Shown: positions 17,856-26,193 of the stretch, one piece after another
Position numbering within the stretch: the stretch's first letter is position 1
Layout: each line of letters starts with the position of its first letter
Origin: Oryzibacter oryziterrae
GTDB lineage: Bacteria; Pseudomonadota; Alphaproteobacteria; Rhizobiales; Pleomorphomonadaceae
Direction: 5' to 3'
Assembly (NCBI RefSeq): GCF_021864535.1
Contig: NZ_JAKJIC010000002.1
Span: 310,001-374,000, forward strand
Length of the DNA stretch: 64,000 nucleotides
Position numbers and translations under genes: made by a program
The notes under the pieces: model-generated
Databases searched by the model: none
Seen by the model: only the letters and a program-made list of their open reading frames with translations
What the model was told of the DNA's origin: nothing

Positions 17856-19463
17856 TCAAGCGTCGAACCAGACGTTCTCGGCGAAGGCATAGCCCATCTG
17901 GCCGCCCAGCGGGCTCGGCTCGAGGCCCTTCAGCTTGGACGTGGTGGCGTCGACGTTGGAGAGGTAAGCGGGGATGATGGTGCCGGCTTCGTCGGCCACC
18001 ATCACCTGCATTTCCGCATAGAGCTGACGGCGCTTGTCCTGATCGAGCGAGGCGCGGGCTTCGAGCAGCATCTTGTCGAACTTCGGCGACTTGTACTGGC
18101 TTTCGTTCCACGGCGCGTCGGAGCTGTAGAGCAGCGAGAACAGGATGTCCAGCGTCGGACGCGGATTGATGTTGCCGAAGTGGATCGGCGCCTTCAGCCA
18201 GTAATTGTCCCAGTAGCCGTCGGACGGCACGCGCTGAACGTCGAGCTTCAGGCCGATCTCGGCACCGGCGGCCTGGATCATCATGGCCATGTCGACCGAT
18301 GCATTGGCAGCTTCCGATGCGATGACCGGAATGGTCTCGCCCAGCACGCCGGCCTTGTCGAACAGGAACTTGGCCTTGTCGGGATCGAAGGCCTTGGGCT
18401 TCAGATCGGCGTTGTGGAAGAAGTTGGCGGGCGAGATCGGCTGGTCATTGCCGACCACGCCGAGGCCGCGCAAGGCCGAGGCGACGATCTGCTCGCGATT
18501 GACCAGATACTTCATGCCCTCGACGAATTCCTTCTTGGCGCCGAAGCCCTGATCGAGGCGGATGTTGAGATTGGTGTAGTTGCCCGAGGTGGTCTTGGAC
18601 AGCGTGAAGCCGTCGACACCCTCGAACATGCGCAGCGAGCGCGGATTGATGGTGGCGGCAAGGTGAATGTCGCCCGACAGCAAGGCGTTGACGCGCGCAT
18701 TGTCGTCGCTGATGGCGAAATACTCGAAGGAGTCGACGTGCGGGCCGTCCTTGAAATAGCTGGTGTTGCGCAGGCCGACCGAGCGCACGCCCGGTTCGAA
18801 CACCTCGCGCTTGAAGGCGCCGGTGCCGATGCCCTTGGAGAAATCGGTCGTCCCGTTCTGCACGATCATGAAGTGGTGCATGGCGAGAATGGTCGGCAGG
18901 TCGGCATTGGGGGCGACGAGCGTGATCTCGACCGTGGTCTTGTCCACCGCCTTGAAGCTCTGCATCTGCGCGGCGATCTTGGCGACCTTGGAGCCGGTGG
19001 CCTTGTCGAGATGACGCTGCAGCGAGAAGATGACGTCGTCGGCGGTCAGATCCTTGCCGTCGTGGAAGGTGACCCCCGTCTTGAGCTTGACCGTCCAGGT
19101 CTGCGCATCCTTGGACTCGATGCTTTCGGCCAGTTCCATGTGCGTGACGCCATCCTTGTCGATGATCGTCAGGCGATTGTAGAAGGCGCAACAGCGGACA
19201 TAGTCGGTGGACAGCGAGGCCTTGGCCGGGTCCAGCGTGTCGGCGGTCGACGACGACCAGCCGGCCGCCTTGAGCGCACCGCCCGATTTGGGCGTGGCCG
19301 CCAGAGCCGAGGTGGCGCGGCCGAACACGGCGCCGCCGGCCGACAGCGCCACGCCGCTTGCCAGCAGCATCTTCATGAGATCGCGGCGGGAGGCCCCGCG
19401 GCGGATGGCCCCTTCCACCATGGCGTCGTCGGATCGGGTCCAGTTGGTGATCTTGTCGCTCAT
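17856..19463 (-). CDS. ABC transporter substrate-binding protein (SBP family 5), Tat-exported
   Basis: A 535-aa periplasmic binding protein of the peptide/opine/nickel class. The N-terminus has a twin-arginine motif (ASRRDLMKMLLASG at ~24-37) followed by a hydrophobic stretch and ATSALAA, a likely cleavage site. The mature part has family 5 features such as SLSTDYVRCCAFYNRL and VTFHDGKDLTADDVIFSLQR. The ATG at 19,461-19,463 has GAGGGG upstream. It is the first gene of the transporter operon. Given the neighbouring oxidases, aminotransferase and dehydrogenases, the ligand may be an amine, amino acid derivative or opine, but the sequence does not settle it. Confidence 0.93.
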   Translation of the reverse strand: MSDKITNWTRSDDAMVEGAIRRGASRRDLMKMLLASGVALSAGGAVFGRATSALAATPKSGGALKAAGWSSSTADTLDPAKASLSTDYVRCCAFYNRLTIIDKDGVTHMELAESIESKDAQTWTVKLKTGVTFHDGKDLTADDVIFSLQRHLDKATGSKVAKIAAQMQSFKAVDKTTVEITLVAPNADLPTILAMHHFMIVQNGTTDFSKGIGTGAFKREVFEPGVRSVGLRNTSYFKDGPHVDSFEYFAISDDNARVNALLSGDIHLAATINPRSLRMFEGVDGFTLSKTTSGNYTNLNIRLDQGFGAKKEFVEGMKYLVNREQIVASALRGLGVVGNDQPISPANFFHNADLKPKAFDPDKAKFLFDKAGVLGETIPVIASEAANASVDMAMMIQAAGAEIGLKLDVQRVPSDGYWDNYWLKAPIHFGNINPRPTLDILFSLLYSSDAPWNESQYKSPKFDKMLLEARASLDQDKRRQLYAEMQVMVADEAGTIIPAYLSNVDATTSKLKGLEPSPLGGQMGYAFAENVWFDA

Positions 19464-19592
19464 GTTTGTCCCCTCTTTGTTTGGTTCGTTTTGGCCTCGG
19501 CCGGTTGGGCCGAAGCTGGTCGCCGAAGTTGAGCGCGCTGTCGCGGGTCGTCCTGCCCCCGGACGCGAAATCGCTTCATCCCCTGTGCAATC

Positions 19593-19609
19593 CCGGACGG
19601 CTGGTCCGG
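19593..19609. promoter_or_regulatory. Inverted repeat CCGGAC-N5-GTCCGG
   Basis: Perfect six-base arms about 130 bp upstream of the binding-protein start. It could be an operator or a short terminator hairpin; no T-run is apparent on the minus strand. Confidence 0.35.
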
Positions 19610-19623
19610 CATTTTCTGCTGTC

Positions 19624-19642
19624 ACGTTCCGCCTGGGAACGT
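19624..19642. promoter_or_regulatory. Inverted repeat ACGTTCC-N5-GGAACGT
   Basis: Perfect seven-base arms about 160 bp upstream of the binding-protein start, centred 32 bp (about three helical turns) from the neighbouring repeat. The symmetry and location fit a dimeric repressor site. No regulator is identified. Confidence 0.4.
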
Positions 19643-19925
19643 CCGTCCCGCCGTGATTGCGGCCACCCTGTCGGCCTCATCTCGGCGTCTACCCTCGATC
19701 GCGGCCGCGCCGCGTCTCGATCCCGGGGTCTTCCAGCCGCTTTTCCGTGGCACCTGTGGCTCTGCGGAGCGGCTTTCTGGAAGCCTTGTTGTCTTCCTCC
19801 CCTCAAGTTTCGCCGATCGGCAGCACCGGAGTCTCTGATTTCGGGGGCTCAGGCAGCACAATATTGCGTTGAGGTCCGGGTCCGCAGTATTTCGGACTTG
19901 CGCCATGGCGCCATTTTGATCGCGC

Positions 19926-21308
19926 CTATTTCTGCTGCAGCGCAGCGCGGACATCCGGATCTGCCAATGTCTGGTCCAGCGTCTGCGCCGTTCGCTCGAC
20001 GATGGCGTCGATGTCGGCGTCGGTGCAGCACAGCGGCGGCGCATAGCCGAGCACGCCGGTGGGAAAGGCGCGGATGACCAGGCCGTTGGCCCAGGCGCGA
20101 TCGAAGATGCGCCGCGCCGGCTCGGCGGCGGCGGGCAATGGCGTCTTGGCGACCTTGTCGGTGACCAGTTCAATGGCGGCCAGCATGCCGCGTCCGCGCA
20201 CCTCGCCCACCAGGGGGTGGTCCTTGAGGCCGTTGAGCCCGGCCATCAGGCGGGCGCCGGCGCGGCGACCATTGTCGAGCAGGCCATCCTCGTAGAGTTT
20301 CAGGGCGGCAAGGCCGACCGCCGCACTGACCGGATGGGCCGAATAGGTATAGCCGTGGCCGACCGCCGCCTTGCCGGCCCCGTCGGCGATCGTGTTGTAG
20401 ACATGGTCGGACATCAGCACCGCGCCCATGGGGGCATAGCCCGAGGTGAGGCCCTTGGCCACGGTCATCAGGTCGGGCACGATGCCATCGTCTTCACAGG
20501 CGAACAGCGGGCCGGTGCGCCCGAAGCCGGTGATGACCTCGTCGGCGACGAAGAGAATGTCGAGCTCGGCGCAGCGGGCGCGCATGGCCTTCATCCAGCC
20601 GTCCGGCGGAACCAGGACGCCACCCGAGCCCTGGATCGGCTCTGCGTAAAAGGCCGCAACCCGGTCCGGCCCGCCCAGTTCGGCGATCTTGGCCTCAAGG
20701 GCGGCCAGTGACGCGGCGATGATGGCAGCACCATCCGCGCCAACAGGGTTGCGGTAGCTGTAGTGCGACGGAATCTTGTGCTGGGAAGCGAGCGGCAGCG
20801 AGAAGCCTGCATGGAAGGCAGGCAGGGCGGTCAGGCCGGCGCCGACCACCGATGAGCCGTGATAACCTTGTTCAACCGAGATGAACTGGTCGCGCTGGGG
20901 CTGTCCGAGCGCGTTCCAGTAATAGCGGATGAAGCGGATCGTGCTGTCGACGGCGTCCGAGCCGCCGAGGGTGAAGTAGACGTGGTTGAGCGAGCCCGGC
21001 GCCCGTTCCGCCAGTTCGGCGGCAAGCCGGACGGCCGGCTCCGAGCCGAGACTGAAATAGCCGGTGGCATAGGGCAACGTGCGCATCTGCTGCGTGGCGG
21101 CCTCAACGATGCTCTCCTGCCCGTAGCCGGCGTTCACGCACCACAGGCCGGCAAAGCCGTCCACCAGTTGCCGGCCGGTGGCGTCGGTGACGGTTGCCCC
21201 CTTGGCGGAGGCAAGCAGCCGAACACCCGCCGCCTCATGGCCGCGATAGGAGGCCACGGGATGGATGAGATGGGCGCGGTCGAGTTCGATCAGTGAGTTG
21301 GCAAGCAT
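19926..21308 (-). CDS. Class III (PLP) aminotransferase, polyamine/omega-amino-acid type
   Basis: A 460-aa fold-type I PLP enzyme. The active-site lysine lies in TVAKGLTSGYAPMGAV, preceded by the PLP-binding LFVADEVITGFGRTG. The early FAGLWCVNAGYG motif is typical of SpuC-like putrescine or beta-alanine/pyruvate aminotransferases. It would move an amino group from a polyamine or omega-amino acid to pyruvate or 2-oxoglutarate, giving an aldehyde for the nearby aldehyde dehydrogenases. The substrate is inference. The 54-base spacing to the upstream acetyltransferase gene on the same strand suggests one transcript. Confidence 0.9.
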   Translation of the reverse strand: MLANSLIELDRAHLIHPVASYRGHEAAGVRLLASAKGATVTDATGRQLVDGFAGLWCVNAGYGQESIVEAATQQMRTLPYATGYFSLGSEPAVRLAAELAERAPGSLNHVYFTLGGSDAVDSTIRFIRYYWNALGQPQRDQFISVEQGYHGSSVVGAGLTALPAFHAGFSLPLASQHKIPSHYSYRNPVGADGAAIIAASLAALEAKIAELGGPDRVAAFYAEPIQGSGGVLVPPDGWMKAMRARCAELDILFVADEVITGFGRTGPLFACEDDGIVPDLMTVAKGLTSGYAPMGAVLMSDHVYNTIADGAGKAAVGHGYTYSAHPVSAAVGLAALKLYEDGLLDNGRRAGARLMAGLNGLKDHPLVGEVRGRGMLAAIELVTDKVAKTPLPAAAEPARRIFDRAWANGLVIRAFPTGVLGYAPPLCCTDADIDAIVERTAQTLDQTLADPDVRAALQQK

Positions 21309-21362
21309 GGGAGTCTCCGGATGGGAGCAGGGCCGCGCGCGCGGCGTGAACGAGGGACGGGC

Positions 21363-22199
21363 TCAGCCGAAAGCCTGGCTGGCGAGGGCGAAGACGTGAA
21401 CGGATTGAGGCGCGGGCGCCGCAACGGGGCGCTGCATGACAATGCCGCCGCCCACACGCGTGAGGCCGTGCTGGGCGAGGAAGGCGGCCAGCTCGGCGTC
21501 GGCACCGGTGTCGATGCGCAGGAAGGCACCGCTGCGCGCGGCGAGGAAATGGGCGATCAGTCGGCGCGCGTCGGCGGCGTTCTCGGCCACCACCGGGCCG
21601 ATCACCTCCCCGCGGCCAAAGCAGCGCAGGCCGGCAAAGCCGACGATCGCGCCGGCCCGCGCCAGCACGACGAAACTGCCGACATTGGCGATATAGGCGA
21701 TGAGACCTTCGCGGTCGGCGCCGGTGGCCTGCCGGTCGAGATGGTAGATGGCGGCCATGTCCTGCGCGGTCGCGGCGCGCAGGCCGGACGGTGGCGCCAC
21801 TTCGCCTGCCACGCCCTGAAACTGGGCGATGGAGCCGACGGCGGCAAAGCCGAGCTTCTCGTAGAGGGGCAGGCCTTCCTGCGTCGCGACGAGGCGCAAC
21901 GGGCGATTTCCCGCAAGATCCAGTGCAGCCTCCATCAGCCGGCGGCCGAGACCACGCCCGCGCAGCGCCTCGTCGACGATGACCATGTTGATGGTGGCAG
22001 CGCTGCTGCGATAGGGCGTCACGAGGATGGTGCCGACGACGACGCCGGCCGCGTCCACGGCCGCGACGCCCTGGCCCAGCGCCAGAGACATCTGCCAATC
22101 CGCGTCGCGATGCGGCCAGCCGGCGGCCCGGGACAGACGCAGCGCACCGTCAAGATGCAACGGTCCGAGCGCGGTGAGGGATATGGTGTCTGTCTGCAT
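21363..22199 (-). CDS. Two-domain GNAT N-acetyltransferase (paralogue A)
   Basis: A 278-aa protein. The N-terminal GNAT domain (~1-130) has the acetyl-CoA binding motif DEALRGRGLGRRLMEAA. The C-terminal half is a divergent second GNAT-like domain (AGLRCFGRGEVIGPVVAEN). The ATG at 22,197-22,199 has GAGGA upstream; the region further upstream reads as non-coding. It resembles the plus-strand gene at 30,830, with GWPHRDADWQ against GWPHRAEDWQ and both ending ...SQAFG. Its acceptor substrate is unknown; an amine or amino acid from this catabolic locus is plausible. Confidence 0.88.
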   Translation of the reverse strand: MQTDTISLTALGPLHLDGALRLSRAAGWPHRDADWQMSLALGQGVAAVDAAGVVVGTILVTPYRSSAATINMVIVDEALRGRGLGRRLMEAALDLAGNRPLRLVATQEGLPLYEKLGFAAVGSIAQFQGVAGEVAPPSGLRAATAQDMAAIYHLDRQATGADREGLIAYIANVGSFVVLARAGAIVGFAGLRCFGRGEVIGPVVAENAADARRLIAHFLAARSGAFLRIDTGADAELAAFLAQHGLTRVGGGIVMQRPVAAPAPQSVHVFALASQAFG

Positions 22200-22439
22200 G
22201 ATCGGGGTCCTCGCACGCTCCCGGTGGAGCCGTCGGCACGGGCTGTCTGTGCAAACAGTCTGCTGTGCCCGTCGGGGACGGATCGTCTGAAGGCGGGCCG
22301 AAGGACGACATCTTCCGCCGTAGCTCCGGCGCAATGCCGCATCTTATGCTGCGGGGCCGCCCTATAATTTTCTTCAATCGCGGTGCCTCATCGAAAGCGG
22401 CCCGGATTTCAAGCCCATCTTCAGATACGGACGAGGACC

Positions 22440-23108
22440 ATGAGCCATTTCCGCCCGAAATACGTGACCTTCGACTGCTACGGTACGCTGATCAACTTCC
22501 AGATGGCGGAAGCGGCCCGCGATCTCTATGGCGCGGAGTTGTCCGAGCCGAAGATGCTTGAATTCATTCGGAATTTCTCGGCTTACCGGCTCGATGAAGT
22601 CATGGATGCCTGGAAGCCCTATGCGGATGTGGTCCACAATGCGCTCGAACGCAGCTGCAAGCGCAACGGCATGTCCTTCAAGCCGGAGCACGGCACATTC
22701 GTCTACAATCGCGTGCCGACCTGGGGGCCGCATGCCGACGTGCCCGCCGGACTGGCCAAGGTGGCCAAGGAGATTCCGCTGGTCATCCTGTCCAACGCCA
22801 TGGACGCGCAGATCCCCTCGAATGTCGCCCAGCTCGGTGCCCCCTTCCATGCGGTCTATACCGCCCAGCAGGCAGGCGCCTACAAGCCCCACTTCAAGGC
22901 CTTCGAATACATGTTCGACATGCTGAACTGCGGGCCGGAGGACGTGGTGCACGTCTCCTCGTCCTTCCGCTACGACCTGATGTCGGCCCATGACCTCGGC
23001 ATTCGCAACAAGGTCTGGGTCAACCGCGGCCATGAGCCGGCCAATCCCTATTACGGCTATCGGGAAATCAACGACATTTCCGGTCTGCCCGGCGTCTTCG
23101 GCATCTGA
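22440..23108 (+). CDS. Haloacid dehalogenase type II-like HAD hydrolase
   Basis: A 222-aa HAD-superfamily protein. The nucleophile Asp12 lies in VTFDCYGTLINF, motif II Ser in VILSNAMDA, motif III Lys in AYKPHFKAFEYM and the acidic motif IV region in HVSSSFRYDLMSAHDLG. L-2-haloacid dehalogenases hydrolyse C-halogen bonds, but many relatives of this group sit in amine-catabolism loci, so dehalogenation is not assured. The ATG at 22,440 follows GAGGA. It is 23 bases before the FAD oxidoreductase and probably co-transcribed with it. Confidence 0.9.
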   Translation: MSHFRPKYVTFDCYGTLINFQMAEAARDLYGAELSEPKMLEFIRNFSAYRLDEVMDAWKPYADVVHNALERSCKRNGMSFKPEHGTFVYNRVPTWGPHADVPAGLAKVAKEIPLVILSNAMDAQIPSNVAQLGAPFHAVYTAQQAGAYKPHFKAFEYMFDMLNCGPEDVVHVSSSFRYDLMSAHDLGIRNKVWVNRGHEPANPYYGYREINDISGLPGVFGI

Positions 23109-23131
23109 TCGGGAAAAGGGAGGCTGCCGCC

Positions 23132-24406
23132 ATGAAATTTCTCTCCTACTGGCATGACACCGCGCCGCGCTTTCAGGGTGGGGCGGTGGGAGCCGCCGAG
23201 GGCGACTTTGACGTGGCGGTGATCGGCGGCGGTTTCACCGGTCTCGGCGCGGCGCTGCAGCTGGCGCGCGCCGGCGCCAGGGTGATCGTGCTGGAGGCCG
23301 ACGCCATCGGCGCCGGCGCCTCCGGGCGCAATGGCGGCCATCTCAACAACGGCCTTGCCCATTCCTACCTCGCCGCCAAGGCCGAGCTTGGACGGGAGCG
23401 GGCGACAGCGCTTTACAAGGCCTTCGATCAGGGCATCGACACGCTGGAACGCCTGATCGCCGAAGAGGCAATCTCCTGCGACTTCCGCCGGGCGGGCAAA
23501 CTGAAACTCGCCTCCAAGCCCAAGCACTTCCCGGCCATCGCCCGCAACTTCGAGGCCATCCACGCCGAGGTCGATCCCGACACGGCGCTGCTGTCGGCCC
23601 AGGAGCTCGAGGCCGAGGTGGGCGCGCCCTTTCACGGCGCCATGCTCTCCAGGAAGAGCGCGATGATGCATATGGGCAAGTTCGTCGCCGGCCTTGCCGA
23701 CGCCGCGCTTAGGCACGGGGCGGTGATCCACGAACAGGCGTGCGTCACTTCGGTGGCTAAAGAGGCGGGACGGCAGCGCATCGCCACCGACAAGGGCACG
23801 GTGACGGCCCGCGAGGTGCTGCTGGCCACCGGCGGCTATACCACGAGCAACTTCAGCTGGTTCCGCCGGCGCATCATCCCGGTGGGCAGCTTCATCATCG
23901 CAACGCGTCCGCTGACGGAGGCGGAGGCGAACGCGGTGATGCCGGGCAATCGCACCTGCGTCAACTCCATGAATATCGGGAACTATTTCCGCCTCTCCCC
24001 CGATCGCCGGCTCATCTTCGGCGGCAGGGCGCGCTTTTCGGCCCGGTCCGATCAGCGTTCGGACGCCCTCGGCGGCGCGATCCTCAAGGCCGCCATGACC
24101 CGCGTCTTTCCGCAACTGGCCAAGGTGGAGGTGGACTATTGCTGGGGCGGCCTTGTCGACATGACGGCCGATCGCTTTCCCCGCGCCGGTCATCAGGACG
24201 GCCTGTGGTACGCCATGGGTTACTCCGGCCACGGCGCCCAGCTGTCGACCCATCTCGGCATGACCATGGCCGACGCCATCCTCGGCCGCCCCAACCGCAA
24301 TCCTCTCGATGGACTCGATTGGCCAGCCGTTCCCGGCCATTTCGGCAAACCGTGGTTCCTGCCGCTGGTGGGCCTCTATTACAAGATGGTGGACTGGGTG
24401 AAGTGA
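23132..24406 (+). CDS. FAD-dependent oxidoreductase, gamma-glutamylputrescine oxidase-like
   Basis: A 424-aa DAO-family flavoprotein. The FAD Rossmann motif VAVIGGGFTGLGAALQLA is at residues ~29-46. ASGRNGGHLNNG is characteristic of PuuB-like oxidases, and the C-terminal FAD contact is WYAMGYSGHGAQLSTHLG. It would oxidise a primary or secondary amine to an aldehyde or imine plus H2O2. With the aldehyde dehydrogenases encoded convergently downstream it could form a Puu-like route, although no glutamylputrescine synthetase (PuuA) is seen here. Confidence 0.9.
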   Translation: MKFLSYWHDTAPRFQGGAVGAAEGDFDVAVIGGGFTGLGAALQLARAGARVIVLEADAIGAGASGRNGGHLNNGLAHSYLAAKAELGRERATALYKAFDQGIDTLERLIAEEAISCDFRRAGKLKLASKPKHFPAIARNFEAIHAEVDPDTALLSAQELEAEVGAPFHGAMLSRKSAMMHMGKFVAGLADAALRHGAVIHEQACVTSVAKEAGRQRIATDKGTVTAREVLLATGGYTTSNFSWFRRRIIPVGSFIIATRPLTEAEANAVMPGNRTCVNSMNIGNYFRLSPDRRLIFGGRARFSARSDQRSDALGGAILKAAMTRVFPQLAKVEVDYCWGGLVDMTADRFPRAGHQDGLWYAMGYSGHGAQLSTHLGMTMADAILGRPNRNPLDGLDWPAVPGHFGKPWFLPLVGLYYKMVDWVK

Positions 24407-24454
24407 CGGATAGATTGTTTTGATTTTCGCGGCAACCGGTGCAATATTTTCTGC

Positions 24455-24667
24455 ATGAGCAAGGTCACGGCAAGCAAACCTGTCCGGCGATCAACTACCT
24501 CAGGCGCCCCCCGCGCGCTGGGAACAATGCCCGATGGTGTCGTCATCCTCGCGCCGAAAGGCAGGCCGACCAACTTCACGATGACACAGTTGCGCAAGGC
24601 AATAGAGGCAGTGCATCGCGATACGGCCACGGGCAAGTTCTCAGATCAGGCATTAAGAGACGAATAG
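24455..24667 (+). CDS. Small conserved-looking hypothetical protein
   Basis: A 70-aa reading frame starting ATG at 24,455, 48 bases after the FAD oxidoreductase. The N-terminal ~25 residues are basic and probably disordered. The remainder (DGVVILAPKGRPTNFTMTQL followed by a charged helix) looks like a folded small domain with ordinary codon use. I do not recognise the family. Antitoxin-like or DNA-binding roles are possible, but nothing in the sequence proves either. Confidence 0.5.
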   Translation: MSKVTASKPVRRSTTSGAPRALGTMPDGVVILAPKGRPTNFTMTQLRKAIEAVHRDTATGKFSDQALRDE

Positions 24668-24670
24668 ATT

Positions 24671-24696
24671 GGCGGTGGCAGTCCCCGCCCACCGCC
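24671..24696. terminator. Terminator-like hairpin between convergent genes
   Basis: Eight-base arms GGCGGTGG / CCACCGCC around a 10-base loop, located between the small plus-strand gene (ends 24,667) and the minus-strand dehydrogenase (ends 24,722). No long T-run follows. Confidence 0.45.
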
Positions 24697-24721
24697 TTGC
24701 TCCGGTCTTGCCTGGCGCTCC

Positions 24722-26176
24722 TCACAGCCCCCCGATGTGGAAGGTCTTGGTTTCGAGATATTCCTCGATGCCCAGCTGCGAGCCTTCGCGGCCGAGGCCG
24801 GATTGCTTGACGCCGCCGAAGGGGGCGACTTCGGTGGAGATGAGGCCGGTGTTGAGACCGATCATGCCCGCTTCCAGCGCCTCGGCGACGCGCCAGGAGC
24901 GCTTGAGGTTCTGGGTATAGAAATAGGCGGCGAGGCCAAAGGGCGTCGCGTTGGCGATGGCGATCGCCTCGTCGTCGGTCTCGAAGCGGAACAGCGGGGC
25001 GACCGGGCCGAAGGTCTCCTCATGCGCCAGCATCATCTCGGTGGTCGCACCCGTCAGCACCAGCGGCGCGGTGAACTGCGCGCCCTTGGCGGCGACCTTG
25101 GCCGAGGAGGCGATGGTGGCGCCCTTGGCGAGGGCGTCCGCCACATGCCGGTTGATCTTGGCGATGGCCGCCTCGTTGATCATCGGGCCGATGGACACGC
25201 CGGGCTCAAGGCCGGGGCCGACCTTCATGGCGTTGACGCGGGCGACCAGCCTTTCGGCAAAGGCGGCGTAGACGCCGGCCTGCACCAGGATGCGGTTGGC
25301 GCAGACGCAGGTCTGGCCGCCGTTGCGGAACTTGGAGGCAATGGCGCCTTCGATCGCAAGATCGAGGTCGGCATCGTCGAAGATGATGAAGGGGGCGTTG
25401 CCGCCCAGCTCCAGCGACAGGCGCTTCACGCTGTCGGCGGCGCCGCGCATCAGAAGCGAGCCGACGCGGGTGGAGCCGGTGAAGGAGAGCTTGCGCACCG
25501 TCTCGTTGGCCATGAGCTCGGCGCCGATGGCCATGGGCAGGCCGGTCACCACGTTGATGACGCCGGCGGGAATGCCGGCGCGTTCGGCCAGCACGGCAAT
25601 GGCGAGCGCCGAATAGGGCGTGAAGTCCGACGGCTTGATTACCACGGTGCAGCCAGCGGCGAGCGCGGGAGCCACCTTGCGGGTGATCATGGCATTGGGG
25701 AAGTTCCACGGCGTGATGATGCCGCACACGCCCACCGGCTCCTTCAGCACGACAATGCGGCGGTCGGGCGTCGGCGAGGGGATGGTCATGCCGCCGATGC
25801 GGCGCGCTTCCTCGGCGAACCATTTGACGAAGGAGGCGCCATAGCGGATCTCGCCGGCGGCCTCGGCGAGCGGCTTGCCCTGCTCGAGGGTCAGGATATG
25901 CGCTAGATCTGCCTCGTGGGCCAGCATCAGGCTGTGCCAGCGTTCGAGCAGCAACGCGCGCTCGGCATGGGGGCGCGCCTTCCAGGCAGGATAGGCGTCC
26001 GCGGCGGCGGCGATGGCGGCGCGGGTGTCGTCGGCCCCCATGTCGGGCACGGTGCCGAGCACGGTCTGCGTCGCCGGATCGATGACGTCGATGGACTTGC
26101 CCGAGGCGGCGGCGCACCAGGACCCGCCGATGAGGCCGGCCTGACGGAAGAGGTCCTTGTCGTTGAGCATGTGCAT
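24722..26176 (-). CDS. gabD: NAD(P)-dependent succinate-semialdehyde dehydrogenase (GabD-like)
   Basis: A 484-aa aldehyde dehydrogenase. The cofactor region is GIITPWNFPNAMITRKVAPA, the general base Glu lies in LELGGNAPFI and the catalytic Cys in GGQTCVCANR. The FGGVKQSGLGREGSQLGIEEYLETK C-terminus (shown here in part) and overall length match GabD. It would oxidise succinate semialdehyde, the product of GABA transamination, to succinate. It is the last gene of a three-gene set, 17 bases after the tartrate dehydrogenase-like gene. Other short semialdehydes, such as glutarate semialdehyde, remain possible. Confidence 0.9.
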   Translation of the reverse strand: MHMLNDKDLFRQAGLIGGSWCAAASGKSIDVIDPATQTVLGTVPDMGADDTRAAIAAAADAYPAWKARPHAERALLLERWHSLMLAHEADLAHILTLEQGKPLAEAAGEIRYGASFVKWFAEEARRIGGMTIPSPTPDRRIVVLKEPVGVCGIITPWNFPNAMITRKVAPALAAGCTVVIKPSDFTPYSALAIAVLAERAGIPAGVINVVTGLPMAIGAELMANETVRKLSFTGSTRVGSLLMRGAADSVKRLSLELGGNAPFIIFDDADLDLAIEGAIASKFRNGGQTCVCANRILVQAGVYAAFAERLVARVNAMKVGPGLEPGVSIGPMINEAAIAKINRHVADALAKGATIASSAKVAAKGAQFTAPLVLTGATTEMMLAHEETFGPVAPLFRFETDDEAIAIANATPFGLAAYFYTQNLKRSWRVAEALEAGMIGLNTGLISTEVAPFGGVKQSGLGREGSQLGIEEYLETKTFHIGGL

Positions 26177-26193
26177 GGGGCTACCTCGGAGGA

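Larger units (their letters stand above)
19464..19925. other. 462-bp intergenic region upstream of transporter operon
   Basis: No credible gene is seen between the aminotransferase stop and the binding-protein start. The region should hold the transporter promoter, and it contains two strong inverted repeats annotated separately. Confidence 0.4.
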
